From Fimbriimonas ginsengisoli Gsoil 348 (GTDB lineage: Bacteria > Armatimonadota > Fimbriimonadia > Fimbriimonadales > Fimbriimonadaceae): a stretch of DNA of 64,000 nt. The notes under the pieces are model-generated. The model saw nothing but the letters and a program-made list of their open reading frames with translations, ran no database searches and was not told where the DNA came from. Location of the stretch: the NCBI RefSeq assembly GCF_000724625.1, contig NZ_CP007139.1:3658001-3722000 (forward strand). The letters run 5' to 3'. This document shows, in pieces, positions 25,613 through 33,799 of the stretch; within the stretch, counting starts at the first letter, position 1; each line of letters opens with the position of its first letter. A program made the translations under genes and the position numbers.

Positions 25613-25937
25613 TGGCCGGTTCGGGGTATCGGCGATGCTTCCCGACGATCATCACTGCACCTGGTCCCTATAGTGATGATGATCGTCGAGAAGCGCCGCT
25701 TGGCGTCCGACACGGTTGGGCCATTGAGTTTCTGTGGACATCCCAATGGGCCAATTCTGGTTCAGGCGCTGCGCTTGAGGCGGTAGGTTCTGCGGCCGCC
25801 TGCCGGGGTCGGGGAGGGGGGCGACCTCTTACCCCGGGCTTCGACCCGCGGCTACTTTCTGAAGAGCCCACCGGGCTCGGAGTGCCCACGACATGAATGG
25901 CTTCAGCCAAGGCGAAACTATTGGTGGTCAGCGCCGG
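25613..25937. other. Intergenic region with a long hairpin and a dispersed palindrome
   Basis: Near 25647-25690, CGACGATCATCACT pairs with AGTGATG...ATCGTCG across a 15-base loop, just after the PQQ gene, and may act as a transcript end. Further on (about 25835-25885), CCCCGGGCTTCGACCCG and AGCCCACCGGGCT form a dispersed palindrome unit. No gene is seen. Confidence 0.5.
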
Positions 25938-26060
25938 TTACCTCCTCGAGGAGGTGCCAAAAGGATGTGGGTAATCCCAAGTATGGATGTGGCCGCAGGC
26001 GGTGAAGGCAGAGAGTCCGGCCACGGCGGTTAGGGCGATCCACAGAGCGGATTTTCGCAT
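25938..26060 (-). CDS. 40-residue micro-lipoprotein after the phosphatase gene
   Basis: A short minus-strand gene starting at ATG 26060, two bases after the phosphatase stop, and ending at TAA 25938-25940. The product starts MRKSALWIALTAVAG and has lipobox FTAC, giving lipid Cys22, followed by only 18 residues (GHIHTWDYPHPFGTSSRR) rich in His and aromatics. The basic n-region, hydrophobic core and tight spacing suggest a real, translationally coupled lipoprotein. Its role is unknown; a metal-binding or membrane-anchoring partner of the phosphatase is conceivable but unproven. Confidence 0.65.
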   Translation of the reverse strand: MRKSALWIALTAVAGLSAFTACGHIHTWDYPHPFGTSSRR

Positions 26061-26062
26061 CG

Positions 26063-27610
26063 TCAACCCTTTCTCAGCTCCACTCGGTCGATCTGCTGGC
26101 CCCACTCGTCGATTTGGCGAAGGATGAAGCTGCGCGAATCCATATCGATAACGGATAAAGAGTGCCGGTCGGTGACCATCGCGGCGATGTATTCGACGTT
26201 GCCGTCTTCCGGGTGTAGCCGCCTCGTCGGATCGTCGTTCATTTCCGGATCGTAAAGGCTCTTGCCGCCCGCTCCGGTCGTGATGTAGAGAATCCCGTCG
26301 GGCTTGGTCGCCGCTTGTCCGTCGAATCGCCGATCTACGGTGAAGCTTCCCGGAACGTACCGGGTCCCCTCGCCAACCGCCTTCGCCCCCGATTCATCGC
26401 GGGGAGCAAAGCGTAGCGGGCGGGTTCGCTGATAGGTGTGCTCGTGTCCGCTGAGGACCACGTCCACTCCGCATTTCTCGAAGATCGGCGAGAGGACGCG
26501 CATATGCTGTTCATCGTAGTGCTCGTTGCCCACGTTGAACGCGGGGTGGTGGTAGACGACGATCTTCCATACGGCCGACGACCCGGAGAGGTCGTCGGCG
26601 ATCCACTTCTGCAAAGCGGGATCGGTCGGATCGACGTACACGTTCGAGTCGAGGCATAGAAAATGGCCGTCACCGTAGTCGAACGAGTAGTTCGACTTCC
26701 GCAGATGCTGCGTTCCCGCTGCCGCTGTGAACTCGGCCAGACGATCGGTCGCTCCCACGATCGGCATCGGATGGCTCGGGTCGGGACCGTTTAACGGCGG
26801 GTGCATGTTGGTGAAATAACCGCAGGCGTCCGGATACTTGTCGAGGTCCGAAATCGGGTGCCCTTTGGCGTCGCGCGAGGTTAGGTCGTGGTTCGCCAAT
26901 ACGGTGTAGAACGGCACGGCGCGGAGGAGCGGGGCGCCAATGCGAGGACCAGCCTCATCGGCGTTGTAGATTGGGAAGAAGTAACGGCTGTATTCGTTAT
27001 CGAGCCCGCTGTCGTAAACGGTGTCGCCGGTGTTCATCACGAAGTCGGGCCGGGCTCGGAACGCCTGGTAGGCGATGGCCCGATCGCTCATGTCGCCGTG
27101 CGAGTTGTCGCCAAAGGAAACGAACCGTACCTTCTCGCCGCGAGGCTTGCGGGTGGTGAAATACCCCTCTACCACTCGTTCGCCGTTCATATCGACGCGG
27201 TACTTGTACCGGCTATGGAGATTCAGACCTTGGAGGCGAGCGACGTAATTCGTGCGACGTTCGCTGGCTCGGTGAATGCCCGCGCCCCTTGGGGCCTGCT
27301 CGATCGTCGCGCGATGTTCGGTCCCGTTGGGTCCGTATGTCAATTCGAATCGGGCAGGGACCACGTCGGTTTGCCAGGCGATCACCAACGACTCTTCGCC
27401 ATCGACCAGCCGATGTCCCGTCGGCCCGGGCTGTAGGTAGGGAAGGGCGGTAAAGACGGGTCTGGCCGGGGCACCAGCAAAGGAGTCGAACGGTTCGCCA
27501 TCTAGCCCCAGCGGCGTTTTGGCGGCGGCGCCGGGAGCGATGGCGAGAAAAGTGATTCCGCCGGCTGCCTGCAGCAGTCCGCGGCGCGATAGGCGGCCGG
27601 TCTCTAGCAT
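26063..27610 (-). CDS. TAT-exported purple-acid-phosphatase-like metallophosphoesterase
   Basis: A 515-residue exported phosphatase. The start is taken at ATG 27610 with GAGGG about five bases upstream; upstream Met codons exist but overlap the neighbouring gene. The N-terminus has a twin-arginine signal (LSRRGLLQAAGG). An N-terminal fibronectin-like domain (about 45-170) precedes the metal centre: FGDNSHG, NTGDTVYD, LANHD, VYHHPAF, and SGHEHTYQRT correspond to the five conserved PAP motifs. It should hydrolyse phosphate esters outside the cytoplasm. It is followed at once by a micro-lipoprotein and preceded by a DUF2807 lipoprotein on the same strand. Confidence 0.9.
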   Translation of the reverse strand: MLETGRLSRRGLLQAAGGITFLAIAPGAAAKTPLGLDGEPFDSFAGAPARPVFTALPYLQPGPTGHRLVDGEESLVIAWQTDVVPARFELTYGPNGTEHRATIEQAPRGAGIHRASERRTNYVARLQGLNLHSRYKYRVDMNGERVVEGYFTTRKPRGEKVRFVSFGDNSHGDMSDRAIAYQAFRARPDFVMNTGDTVYDSGLDNEYSRYFFPIYNADEAGPRIGAPLLRAVPFYTVLANHDLTSRDAKGHPISDLDKYPDACGYFTNMHPPLNGPDPSHPMPIVGATDRLAEFTAAAGTQHLRKSNYSFDYGDGHFLCLDSNVYVDPTDPALQKWIADDLSGSSAVWKIVVYHHPAFNVGNEHYDEQHMRVLSPIFEKCGVDVVLSGHEHTYQRTRPLRFAPRDESGAKAVGEGTRYVPGSFTVDRRFDGQAATKPDGILYITTGAGGKSLYDPEMNDDPTRRLHPEDGNVEYIAAMVTDRHSLSVIDMDSRSFILRQIDEWGQQIDRVELRKG

Positions 27611-27710
27611 GGTGTCCCTCACGTCGGCGAGCCGCTCCAAGGGGCTCGTCAGCGTGGAGATTAGCATGGCCGGACGAACCGCGTTCGACCAAAACCGAAT
27701 CTTAAATCGC

Positions 27711-28430
27711 CTACGAACCCGAAATCGTTGAAGCGCCTGAGGATTCGCTGCTGCTGACGTTTGGCTTCCCTTGGTATTTGATCGTCGACGCACCTGCCGC
27801 TACCGCGGCAAGCGACTTGATAGACCCGAGCCTAATCGTCGACGCTCCCGTCGCGTCCGCCTTGACGCTACCAATTTGGGCATCTTCGGAATGAATATTC
27901 GAGGCTCCGCCCGCTTTGAGAGAAGCGTCCGGGAACGCTCCCTTGAGGTTAATCTCCGATGCTCCGCTTGCCTCCGCCGTAAGCTTCTTCGCGTCGCCAG
28001 ACAACGAGATGCGGCTCGCGCCGCTTCCGGTCAGAGTGAAGCTTTCCGACTTAAGGCCGCTTACGTCTGCCGAAGACGCGCCCGTCGTGCGTAGCTCGTC
28101 TAGGCCGGCTACGTGAATGACCACTTTTACCGGGGTGGAGCTGTCGATCGACTGGGTGGTCTCGACGATCAATTCGCCTCCCTCGACGTGAGTCTTCACG
28201 AGCGGAAGCAGAGACTCCTTGGCTTGGATCTCCACGGAACTCTTGCCGTCGACGATGATCGTCCCCTCGATCGCGTTCCGCAACTGAACTTTGGTGAAGG
28301 CGCCCATGCTTCGCGAATCCGTCTTGTCCGGACCGGTTCCGACCACCGAGTGGGACCCGATCGAGCCGATGTGGTCGCAACCGACCAGGATCACGAGCGA
28401 CAGCGCAAGGACGAGGAGGCGGGGTTGCAT
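27711..28430 (-). CDS. DUF2807 (GIN-domain) lipoprotein
   Basis: A 239-residue lipoprotein: MQPRLLVLALSLVILVGC gives a signal with lipobox ILVGC (Cys18). The body is a DUF2807/GIN domain, a right-handed beta-helix with repeated GASSADVSGLKSESFTLTGSGAS-type rungs (TTGASSAD, GSGASRIS, ASGASEIN, GGASNIH, TGASTIR, GASTIKY). Family members lie in cell envelopes of Bacteroidetes and related phyla, function unknown. It is followed by the phosphatase about 100 bases on, same strand. The repeats end in an SGASTISGS tail. Confidence 0.85.
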   Translation of the reverse strand: MQPRLLVLALSLVILVGCDHIGSIGSHSVVGTGPDKTDSRSMGAFTKVQLRNAIEGTIIVDGKSSVEIQAKESLLPLVKTHVEGGELIVETTQSIDSSTPVKVVIHVAGLDELRTTGASSADVSGLKSESFTLTGSGASRISLSGDAKKLTAEASGASEINLKGAFPDASLKAGGASNIHSEDAQIGSVKADATGASTIRLGSIKSLAAVAAGASTIKYQGKPNVSSSESSGASTISGS

Positions 28431-28508
28431 AACGGCAACTACTTTAACGTATTCCCTTAGGTTGCGCGAAGGGGTCGAAAAGGCTCACGGGTATCCTTGC
28501 CCCCAACC

Positions 28509-29450
28509 ATGACGCTGCAGGAGATGATTTTCCGCCTCAACGACTACTGGGCCGCCCAGGGCTGCGCCATTTTGCAGCCTTACGATACGGAGGTGGGCGC
28601 CGGAACGAAGCACCCGGCAACCCTGCTCGGAGCGCTTGGCCCAGAGGGGTGGAATGTCGCCTACGTCCAGCCTTCTCGCCGGCCGGCGGATGGCCGCTAC
28701 ACTCGAAATCCTCAGCGCGGCCAGCGGTATTACCAGTACCAGGTGATCATGAAGCCGAGTCCGAGCAACATCGTGGACCTCTATCTCGGTTCGCTGGACG
28801 CGCTCGGTTTCGATACGAAGAAGAACGACGTCCGGTTCGTGGAGGACGACTGGGAAGACCAGGCGGCGGGGGCGAGCGGCGTCGGCTGGGAGGTTTGGGT
28901 GAACGGCACCGAGGTCTCCCAGTTCACCTTCTTCCAACAAGTGGGCGGTATCGAATGCAACCCGGTCAGCGCCGAGATTACCTACGGCCCGGAGCGGCTC
29001 TGCCTCATGCTCAGCAACCAGAGCTCTTTCTGGACCGACCTCATGTGGAACGAAAGCACGAGCTACCGGGATGTGAACTGGCAGCTCGAGATGCAGAACA
29101 ACGTTTACAACTTCGAGGTTGCGTCGACCGAGGCGCTGTTCAAGCTGTTCGAGGTCTTCGAGTCGGAGGCAAAGCGGATCATCGAAACGCCGGTTTTTTG
29201 GGATGCCGAAAACGGCATCATGACCGCGAACCCGATGGCCGGGGGCGCCGATTTTCCGCCCGAAGCGGGCGCCAAGGCGCTGGTCTACCCATCCCTCGAC
29301 ATGGCCCTCAAGTGCTCGCACATCTTCAACGTTCTTGATGCCCGTGGCGCCGTCGGCGTCACCGAGCGAGCTGCCTACATCAACCGAATCCGTGGCCGCA
29401 TCCGAGCCTGCTGCCTAAAGCATGTGGAGCAGTACAAGGTGAAGGCGTGA
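28509..29450 (+). CDS. glyQ: Glycyl-tRNA synthetase alpha subunit
   Basis: A 313-residue class II synthetase subunit that, with GlyS (beta), charges tRNA-Gly. The family sequence is unmistakable: MTLQEMIFRLNDYWAAQGC, PYDTEVGAGTKHPATLLGALGP, YVQPSRRPADGRY, NPQRGQRYYQYQV, QVGGIECNPVSAEITYGPERL and SVTERAAYINRIR-like GVTERAAYINRIR near the end. The ATG at 28509 is used (TTG 28497 is an upstream possibility). No glyS gene is downstream, where an 8-bp tandem repeat and an unrelated gene lie, so the beta subunit is encoded elsewhere. Confidence 0.95.
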   Translation: MTLQEMIFRLNDYWAAQGCAILQPYDTEVGAGTKHPATLLGALGPEGWNVAYVQPSRRPADGRYTRNPQRGQRYYQYQVIMKPSPSNIVDLYLGSLDALGFDTKKNDVRFVEDDWEDQAAGASGVGWEVWVNGTEVSQFTFFQQVGGIECNPVSAEITYGPERLCLMLSNQSSFWTDLMWNESTSYRDVNWQLEMQNNVYNFEVASTEALFKLFEVFESEAKRIIETPVFWDAENGIMTANPMAGGADFPPEAGAKALVYPSLDMALKCSHIFNVLDARGAVGVTERAAYINRIRGRIRACCLKHVEQYKVKA

Positions 29451-29585
29451 GGCGTTGAGGCGTTGAGGCGTTGAGGCGTTGAGGCGTTGAGGCATTGGGC
29501 GTTGAGGCGTTGAGGCGTTGAGGCGTTGAGGCGTTGAGGCCGTTGAGGCGTTGAGGCGTTGAGGCGTTGAGGCGTTGAGGCGTTG
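29444..29585. repeat. 8-bp tandem repeat (GGCGTTGA), about 17 copies
   Basis: Directly after the glyQ stop, the unit GGCGTTGA is repeated about 17 times, with one GGCATTG variant near 29491 and a GGCC interruption near 29540. The first degenerate unit overlaps the last glyQ codons. Copy number is likely to vary between strains by slippage. Confidence 0.95.
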
Positions 29586-29732
29586 CCAGCTTGCTGCTTT
29601 ACCCTTTCCTTCACGCTCTGCGCTTCACGCCCAACGCCCAAGACAATCTTCCCCCTCCGTCCACAAGCCACACGTCACAGTCCACATCCCTAGCGCCCAA
29701 CGCCTTCCGCCCAACCTGCTATCCTGAATTCC

Positions 29733-30230
29733 ATGGCTACGGCGCTTCGCTATCTTGAACCGGGAGAGGTTCGGGCTTGGCGGCCGGCGGGGGCAGCGCA
29801 TATTCGGGTGGAGATTGCGGGGGACCGAACGATCCTTACCGCGCTTCTCAAACGGGCGTTTCCGCTGAGCGAGCCGCTCCAACTCCTCTCGATCCAGGAC
29901 GGCGCGGGGAAGGAAGTTGGGATTTTGCGCACGATGGAGGGGTTGGATCCTCAGACCAGAGAGGTGTTCGACGCCCAACTCGACCGGCGTTACTTTACGC
30001 CGAGGATTGAGCGTATCGAATCGCTTCGGCAGGAAGCGGGCATGTGGAAGTTCGGCGTGGTGACCCAGCGCGGAGCTACCGAGTTTTACGTCCGGAACTG
30101 GCGCGACAGCGCCACCGAGATCCAGCCCAATCGCTGGCACATTACCAGCGCCGACGGGGGGCGTTTCGAGATTCCGAACCTGGAGGGGCTGGATGCTGAA
30201 AGCCGGCGGCTCATGGACCAGCTTCTTTGA
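29733..30230 (+). CDS. DUF1854 protein
   Basis: A 165-residue soluble protein matching the DUF1854 pattern: a charged N-terminus with ALLKRAFPLSEPLQLLSIQD, GKEVGILRTMEGLDPQTREV, LDRRYFTPRIERI, MWKFGVVTQRGATEFYV, and a C-terminal RFEIPNLEGLDAESRRLMDQLL. Members often accompany ABC-type or cyanophycin-related genes in other bacteria; the role is unknown. Its 3' end overlaps comF by 38 bases, so the two are translationally coupled. The ATG at 29733 follows a promoter-like TATCCT region. Confidence 0.8.
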   Translation: MATALRYLEPGEVRAWRPAGAAHIRVEIAGDRTILTALLKRAFPLSEPLQLLSIQDGAGKEVGILRTMEGLDPQTREVFDAQLDRRYFTPRIERIESLRQEAGMWKFGVVTQRGATEFYVRNWRDSATEIQPNRWHITSADGGRFEIPNLEGLDAESRRLMDQLL

Positions 30231-30837
30231 TCGCGCGGCGGACCTTCTCTACCCGCGCAAATGCCCGCTTTGCGGCCTGTTCGCGGAGAGCTCTCCTTGC
30301 CCCGCTTGCCGAGACGAGTTTATCGAGAGCGATCCTCGGATGGCGGCAGGAAAGGAAGGTGCGGCGCTCGATTACCGCTTGACCCTGTTTCGTTACGAAG
30401 GACGAGCCGGTCAAGCGGTGCGAGCGCTGAAGTACGGCCGGTCGACCTCGCTCGCGGCGGCCATGTCGCGCGAGATCCAGGCGGTGATCGAGGAGTTCGG
30501 ACTCGACGTCGACGCGATCGTTCCGGTACCGATCCACTGGAGTCGCCGCTGCTCACGCGGCTTCAATCAGTCCGAGCTGCTTTGCGAGCGGCTTACCGCC
30601 CAGCCGGAGATTTTGGCGCGCGTTCGGCGAACTCGTCCGCAGGCCGGGCTCTCTCGGGAAGAGCGCGAGCGAAACCTCCTGAATGCTTTCCGCGTTCGGG
30701 GCGACCTCTCCGGGCAAAGGATCATGCTCGTCGACGACGTCCTGACCAGCGGGCAAACCGCCCGCGAGTGTGCCAAGGTGCTTCGGTTGGCCGGGGCCGC
30801 CGAGGTCGGCATCGTCGCCTTTTGCGGCGACGCCTAA
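30193..30837 (+). CDS. comF: ComF-family phosphoribosyltransferase-like protein
   Basis: A 214-residue ComF family protein. N-terminal zinc-binding cysteines C24, C27, C36 and C39 (CPLCGLFAESSPCPAC) precede a PRTase domain with VPVPIHWSRRCSRGFNQSELL and the phosphoribosyl-binding RIMLVDDVLTSGQTA near the end. In naturally competent bacteria ComF helps DNA uptake or recombination; in others the role is unclear. The start lies inside the DUF1854 gene. No other competence gene is in the window, although the organism has pilus-type genes. Confidence 0.9.
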   Translation: MLKAGGSWTSFFDRAADLLYPRKCPLCGLFAESSPCPACRDEFIESDPRMAAGKEGAALDYRLTLFRYEGRAGQAVRALKYGRSTSLAAAMSREIQAVIEEFGLDVDAIVPVPIHWSRRCSRGFNQSELLCERLTAQPEILARVRRTRPQAGLSREERERNLLNAFRVRGDLSGQRIMLVDDVLTSGQTARECAKVLRLAGAAEVGIVAFCGDA

Positions 30838-30869
30838 GTTAACGCTTCGCGTTAAGAGATTGGCAACCT

Positions 30870-31271
30870 CTAGCTAGCTGCGAGGCTGCTCTTCCGCTCC
30901 CTCATGTCTCGGATGTTCAGCGACACACTCAGGACCACGGCGATGCCGAAGACCCAGCCGGCGACGGCTTTGGCAAGGCCTTCGGATGGACTCCATCCGG
31001 TGAGGGAGCGCACGAGAAATTGGATATAGGTCGTGTCCGGGTCGTGGTAGCCGAGGGCTCGGCGGACTTGCCAGTGCCAGTCGGTGCAAATGCAGTAGCC
31101 GATGCCGTGCCAAATGCCCATGACAAGCCAGGAAATGGCGGTTAGGGCGAGAGTGAGGAGGTGCCACTGGCGGGTGCGGCGCCATGCCCAGCCGATACAG
31201 TTGAACAGCACGAGACCGGTGTGAAAGACCAGGAACGTGATGTTCAGGACTTGCAAGAGATAAGTCGGCAT
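30870..31271 (-). CDS. DUF2784-like inner-membrane protein
   Basis: A 133-residue membrane protein with about four transmembrane helices (roughly residues 5-25, 38-55, 80-95, 103-122). The family-like His/Cys-containing segment GIWHGIGYCICTDWHWQVRRALGYHDPDTTYI sits between helices 2 and 3. The C-terminal RDMRERKSS is cytoplasmic. DUF2784 proteins are of unknown function. It lies between comF (facing it) and a repeat-rich gap, and is monocistronic. Confidence 0.75.
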   Translation of the reverse strand: MPTYLLQVLNITFLVFHTGLVLFNCIGWAWRRTRQWHLLTLALTAISWLVMGIWHGIGYCICTDWHWQVRRALGYHDPDTTYIQFLVRSLTGWSPSEGLAKAVAGWVFGIAVVLSVSLNIRDMRERKSSLAAS

Positions 31272-31290
31272 TAGCCTCCCCCAGTGTAGA

Positions 31291-31312
31291 CGCAGGTTGA
31301 CTCGTACCTGCG
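31291..31312 (-). repeat. Dispersed palindromic repeat R1, copy 1 (inverted)
   Basis: Arms CGCAGGT and ACCTGCG surround an 8-base centre (TGACTCGT). Read on the other strand it is the same unit as at 31362 and 44582 with one base changed. Confidence 0.8.
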
Positions 31313-31361
31313 GAGAGCCCCCGCTGATCCGTAGGTTTGATCAATGGACGAAACACTCTCG

Positions 31362-31383
31362 CGCAGGTACGAGCCAACCTGCG
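31362..31383 (+). repeat. Dispersed palindromic repeat R1, copy 2
   Basis: Arms CGCAGGT and ACCTGCG surround ACGAGCCA. The unit continues GGCTACAA; the same 28-base run occurs at 44582. It lies 17 bases beyond the ispDF stop and is followed by repeat R2. Confidence 0.85.
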
Positions 31384-31399
31384 GCTACAACGCTTTGCG

Positions 31400-32542
31400 T
31401 TAGGGACACCGGATCATCGGCGAGGGCGCCGACGCTACGGTCGCGATGGAAGCGGTCGCGAAGGCGGCGATCCCTTCGCCGCGGCCGATGAAGCCCATTC
31501 GCTCGTTGGTGGTGGCTTTCACGCTGACTCGATCGGGTTCGATTCCCAGAGCCGCCGCGATCGTGGCTCGGATCTCCTCGGCCCGCTTCATGATCTTCGG
31601 GCTCTCGGCGATACAGGTAGCGTCGATATTCACGATTCGCCAGCCTCCGCTTTGCAGCAGAGAACCTGCGTGCCTGAGAAAGGTGATCGAAGGCTCGCCC
31701 CGCCAACGCGGGTCGGTATTGGGGAAATGTTGGCCGATGTCGCCCAGCGCCGCGGCTCCCAGGAGCGCATCGGTTATGGCGTGAAGCAGGGCGTCGGCGT
31801 CGCTATGCCCGTCGAGCGCCGGGTGATCGGGAAACGCAACGCCGCCTAGCCAAAGGGTGCGGTTCGGGTCGGTCGAGAAGGAGTGGACGTCGTATCCACT
31901 TCCGGTGCGAGTCTCGGTCGCCAACATCCCCCGCGCCCGCACAATATCCTCAGGCGTGGTGATCTTGAAGTTGTTCGGATCTCCAGGCACGATGCGAGGG
32001 TTTACCCCGATCGCTTCAACGAGAGACATTTCGTCGGTTTGGGTTACCGTTCCCGAGTTATGAGCGCGAGTAAGAATCTCGACGGTGGCTCCCTGGGGGG
32101 TCTGCATCGCGAACAGCTCGTTCCGGTCCAGCGTGGTAACGGAACCGGCGCGAACCTGCTTGATCGTGTCGGTTGCCGGAAGGCCGGCGGCAGCGGCTCC
32201 GGCCTCCCGGATTCCTTCGATCACGGCGGATATCACCGACGGTTTCGTAAAGGGCCTGGCCGCATCGTGAACCAGCAGGACGTCGGCATCTTTCGCCGCC
32301 TCTAGAGCGGCGCGTGAACTCTCCTGCCGGGTTGAGCCGCCGGGAACCGCCCAGACCCCATCTCCAAGCGAGGAGAGCCGCTCAGGGGCGGTTACGACCA
32401 TAACGCGGTCGACCTCCGGATGGGAAAGGTAAGTCTCGTACGACCAGCGCCAAACCGGCTTGCCCCCTAGAAGGAGGCTGGTCTTATCGCCGCCGAACCG
32501 CTCTCCCTTCCCGGCGGCGAGAATCGCGGCAACGATCCTCAC
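31400..32542 (-). CDS. ispDF: Bifunctional IspD/IspF, MEP isoprenoid pathway
   Basis: A 380-residue fusion of 2-C-methyl-D-erythritol 4-phosphate cytidylyltransferase (residues about 1-215) and the 2,4-cyclodiphosphate synthase (about 220-370). IspD is shown by ILAAGKGERFG and VLLVHDAARPF; IspF by GSGYDVHSF, GHSDADALLHAITDALLGAAALGDIGQHFP and NERMGFIGRGEG. It makes two non-consecutive steps of isopentenyl-diphosphate synthesis. The ATG at 32542 overlaps the stop of the upstream PIN-TRAM gene. The normal family ending GRGEGIAAFATA is extended by about 15 residues, of which the last ten are encoded by a dispersed repeat (31414-31438). Confidence 0.95.
   Translation of the reverse strand: MRIVAAILAAGKGERFGGDKTSLLLGGKPVWRWSYETYLSHPEVDRVMVVTAPERLSSLGDGVWAVPGGSTRQESSRAALEAAKDADVLLVHDAARPFTKPSVISAVIEGIREAGAAAAGLPATDTIKQVRAGSVTTLDRNELFAMQTPQGATVEILTRAHNSGTVTQTDEMSLVEAIGVNPRIVPGDPNNFKITTPEDIVRARGMLATETRTGSGYDVHSFSTDPNRTLWLGGVAFPDHPALDGHSDADALLHAITDALLGAAALGDIGQHFPNTDPRWRGEPSITFLRHAGSLLQSGGWRIVNIDATCIAESPKIMKRAEEIRATIAAALGIEPDRVSVKATTNERMGFIGRGEGIAAFATASIATVASAPSPMIRCP
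31414..31438 (-). repeat. Dispersed repeat R2, copy 2, inside the 3' end of ispDF
   Basis: An exact 25-base inverted match to 3939-3963. In the ispDF frame it encodes the residues VASAPSPMI, just before the stop. It overlaps coding sequence rather than lying in an intergenic gap. Confidence 0.85.
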
Positions 32543-33726
32543 GCGCTGGTCCGAGGCCGGGGCGTCGGCTTTCGGCGCTCGTAGCGAACCTCTTCCTCGC
32601 CATCGATCTCGCCGAAGATCATCTTCCCACGCTCGGTCTGGTGGACTTGGGTCACGACGACTTCCACGGTCTCGCCGATGTGGGGTTTGCCGTTCTCCAC
32701 GACGACCATGGTTCCATCTTCGAGGTAGCCGACACCCTGGCCGATTTGGTTTCCCTCGCGGATGATCATCAGCTCGAGCGTCTCTTGCGGCAGGATATTC
32801 GATCGGAGGGCCAGCGCCAAATCGTTGAGGCTCAGCACCCGAACCTCCTGAAGCTCGGCCACGCGGCGAAGGTTGAAGTCGTTCGTCACGATATCCGCGC
32901 CAAGCGCCTTTGCCAGCCGGACCAAACGGGCGTCCACGCCGTCGCCTTGGTCAGGGGCAAGCCGGTCGTGACTTCGTACGTCCAACTCAAAGTCGCCCTG
33001 CATGTGCCGAAGAACTTCCAGGCCGCGGCGTCCCCGTTGTCGTCTAAGCGAATCGTGGCTGTCGGCGATGTACTGAAGCTCGTCGAGGACGAAGCCCGGT
33101 ACGTAGAGGTTGCCGTCGAGAAATCCGGTTCGGACGACGTCGTAAACCCGCCCGTCGATGATCACGTTCGTGTCGAGAAGCTTGATGCCGCTTCGGCGTC
33201 GCGGTCCGCGGTTTCGATTCCAGGGAAGAATCTCCGCCATCGACTGGAGCGCATACACCGACAGTGCGGCGAAGCCGGTCATTACCGCGGTAATAAGTTC
33301 GGCTCGGTACAGCGGGGGCATGTCCAGCGCCTGGAACATGAGCAGGAGTGGGACCGAGGCGATAAGGCCGGCGAAGATGCCGACAAAGAAAGTGACCTTG
33401 TCGCCGGCATCCATCTTGTCCCAGCGCAAGCCGATCCGCTCCAACGAGCGAATGAAACGGACACCCACGTAGCCGCCCAAGATGACTCCGAGGAGGGCAA
33501 ACGGTACGACCGCGGCCACCGTTCCGACCTTAAAAGTCGAAGGATCTGGCTTGTTGTGCGAGATCATCAGGGTGATCTGCTGGTACAGCCAGATTAGGAC
33601 CTCGGGCGCGACCGAGCCGAGGATGCCCGCACCGATGACCGCGAAAATCGCGATCACGATGAAGTGGACGGCGCCTTTGACGCCGACCGACGGGATGTCT
33701 TGTAACCTCAGTTTGCGTTCGCTCAT
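32539..33726 (-). CDS. PIN-TRAM domain membrane protein (YacL-like)
   Basis: A 395-residue protein with four N-terminal transmembrane helices (about 18-42, 66-88, 108-132, 142-162), a PIN RNase domain (about 180-300; KLLDTNVIIDGRVYDVV with the first Asp, then DARLVRLAKALGADIVTND), and a C-terminal TRAM RNA-binding domain (about 312-385). It belongs to the YacL/YcxB family of membrane-bound nuclease-like proteins of Gram-positives and related phyla. Its stop overlaps the ispDF start by four bases, the same order as in many Gram-positives, where a YacL gene precedes ispD. The RNA target is unknown. Confidence 0.9.
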   Translation of the reverse strand: MSERKLRLQDIPSVGVKGAVHFIVIAIFAVIGAGILGSVAPEVLIWLYQQITLMISHNKPDPSTFKVGTVAAVVPFALLGVILGGYVGVRFIRSLERIGLRWDKMDAGDKVTFFVGIFAGLIASVPLLLMFQALDMPPLYRAELITAVMTGFAALSVYALQSMAEILPWNRNRGPRRRSGIKLLDTNVIIDGRVYDVVRTGFLDGNLYVPGFVLDELQYIADSHDSLRRQRGRRGLEVLRHMQGDFELDVRSHDRLAPDQGDGVDARLVRLAKALGADIVTNDFNLRRVAELQEVRVLSLNDLALALRSNILPQETLELMIIREGNQIGQGVGYLEDGTMVVVENGKPHIGETVEVVVTQVHQTERGKMIFGEIDGEEEVRYERRKPTPRPRTSA

Positions 33727-33799
33727 GACGGTTTTGGCTCACTCGAGCCTAGTATCTCAATACGGACGGTATTTAGGGGCGAGTTATCGCTTTCTCCCT

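Noticed and set aside
29444-29585. CRISPR array
   Set aside because: The units are contiguous 8-mers without spacers; no cas genes are in the window.
29375-29671. Minus-strand frame with repeated NASTPQRL
   Set aside because: It is only the translation of the 8-bp tandem repeat.
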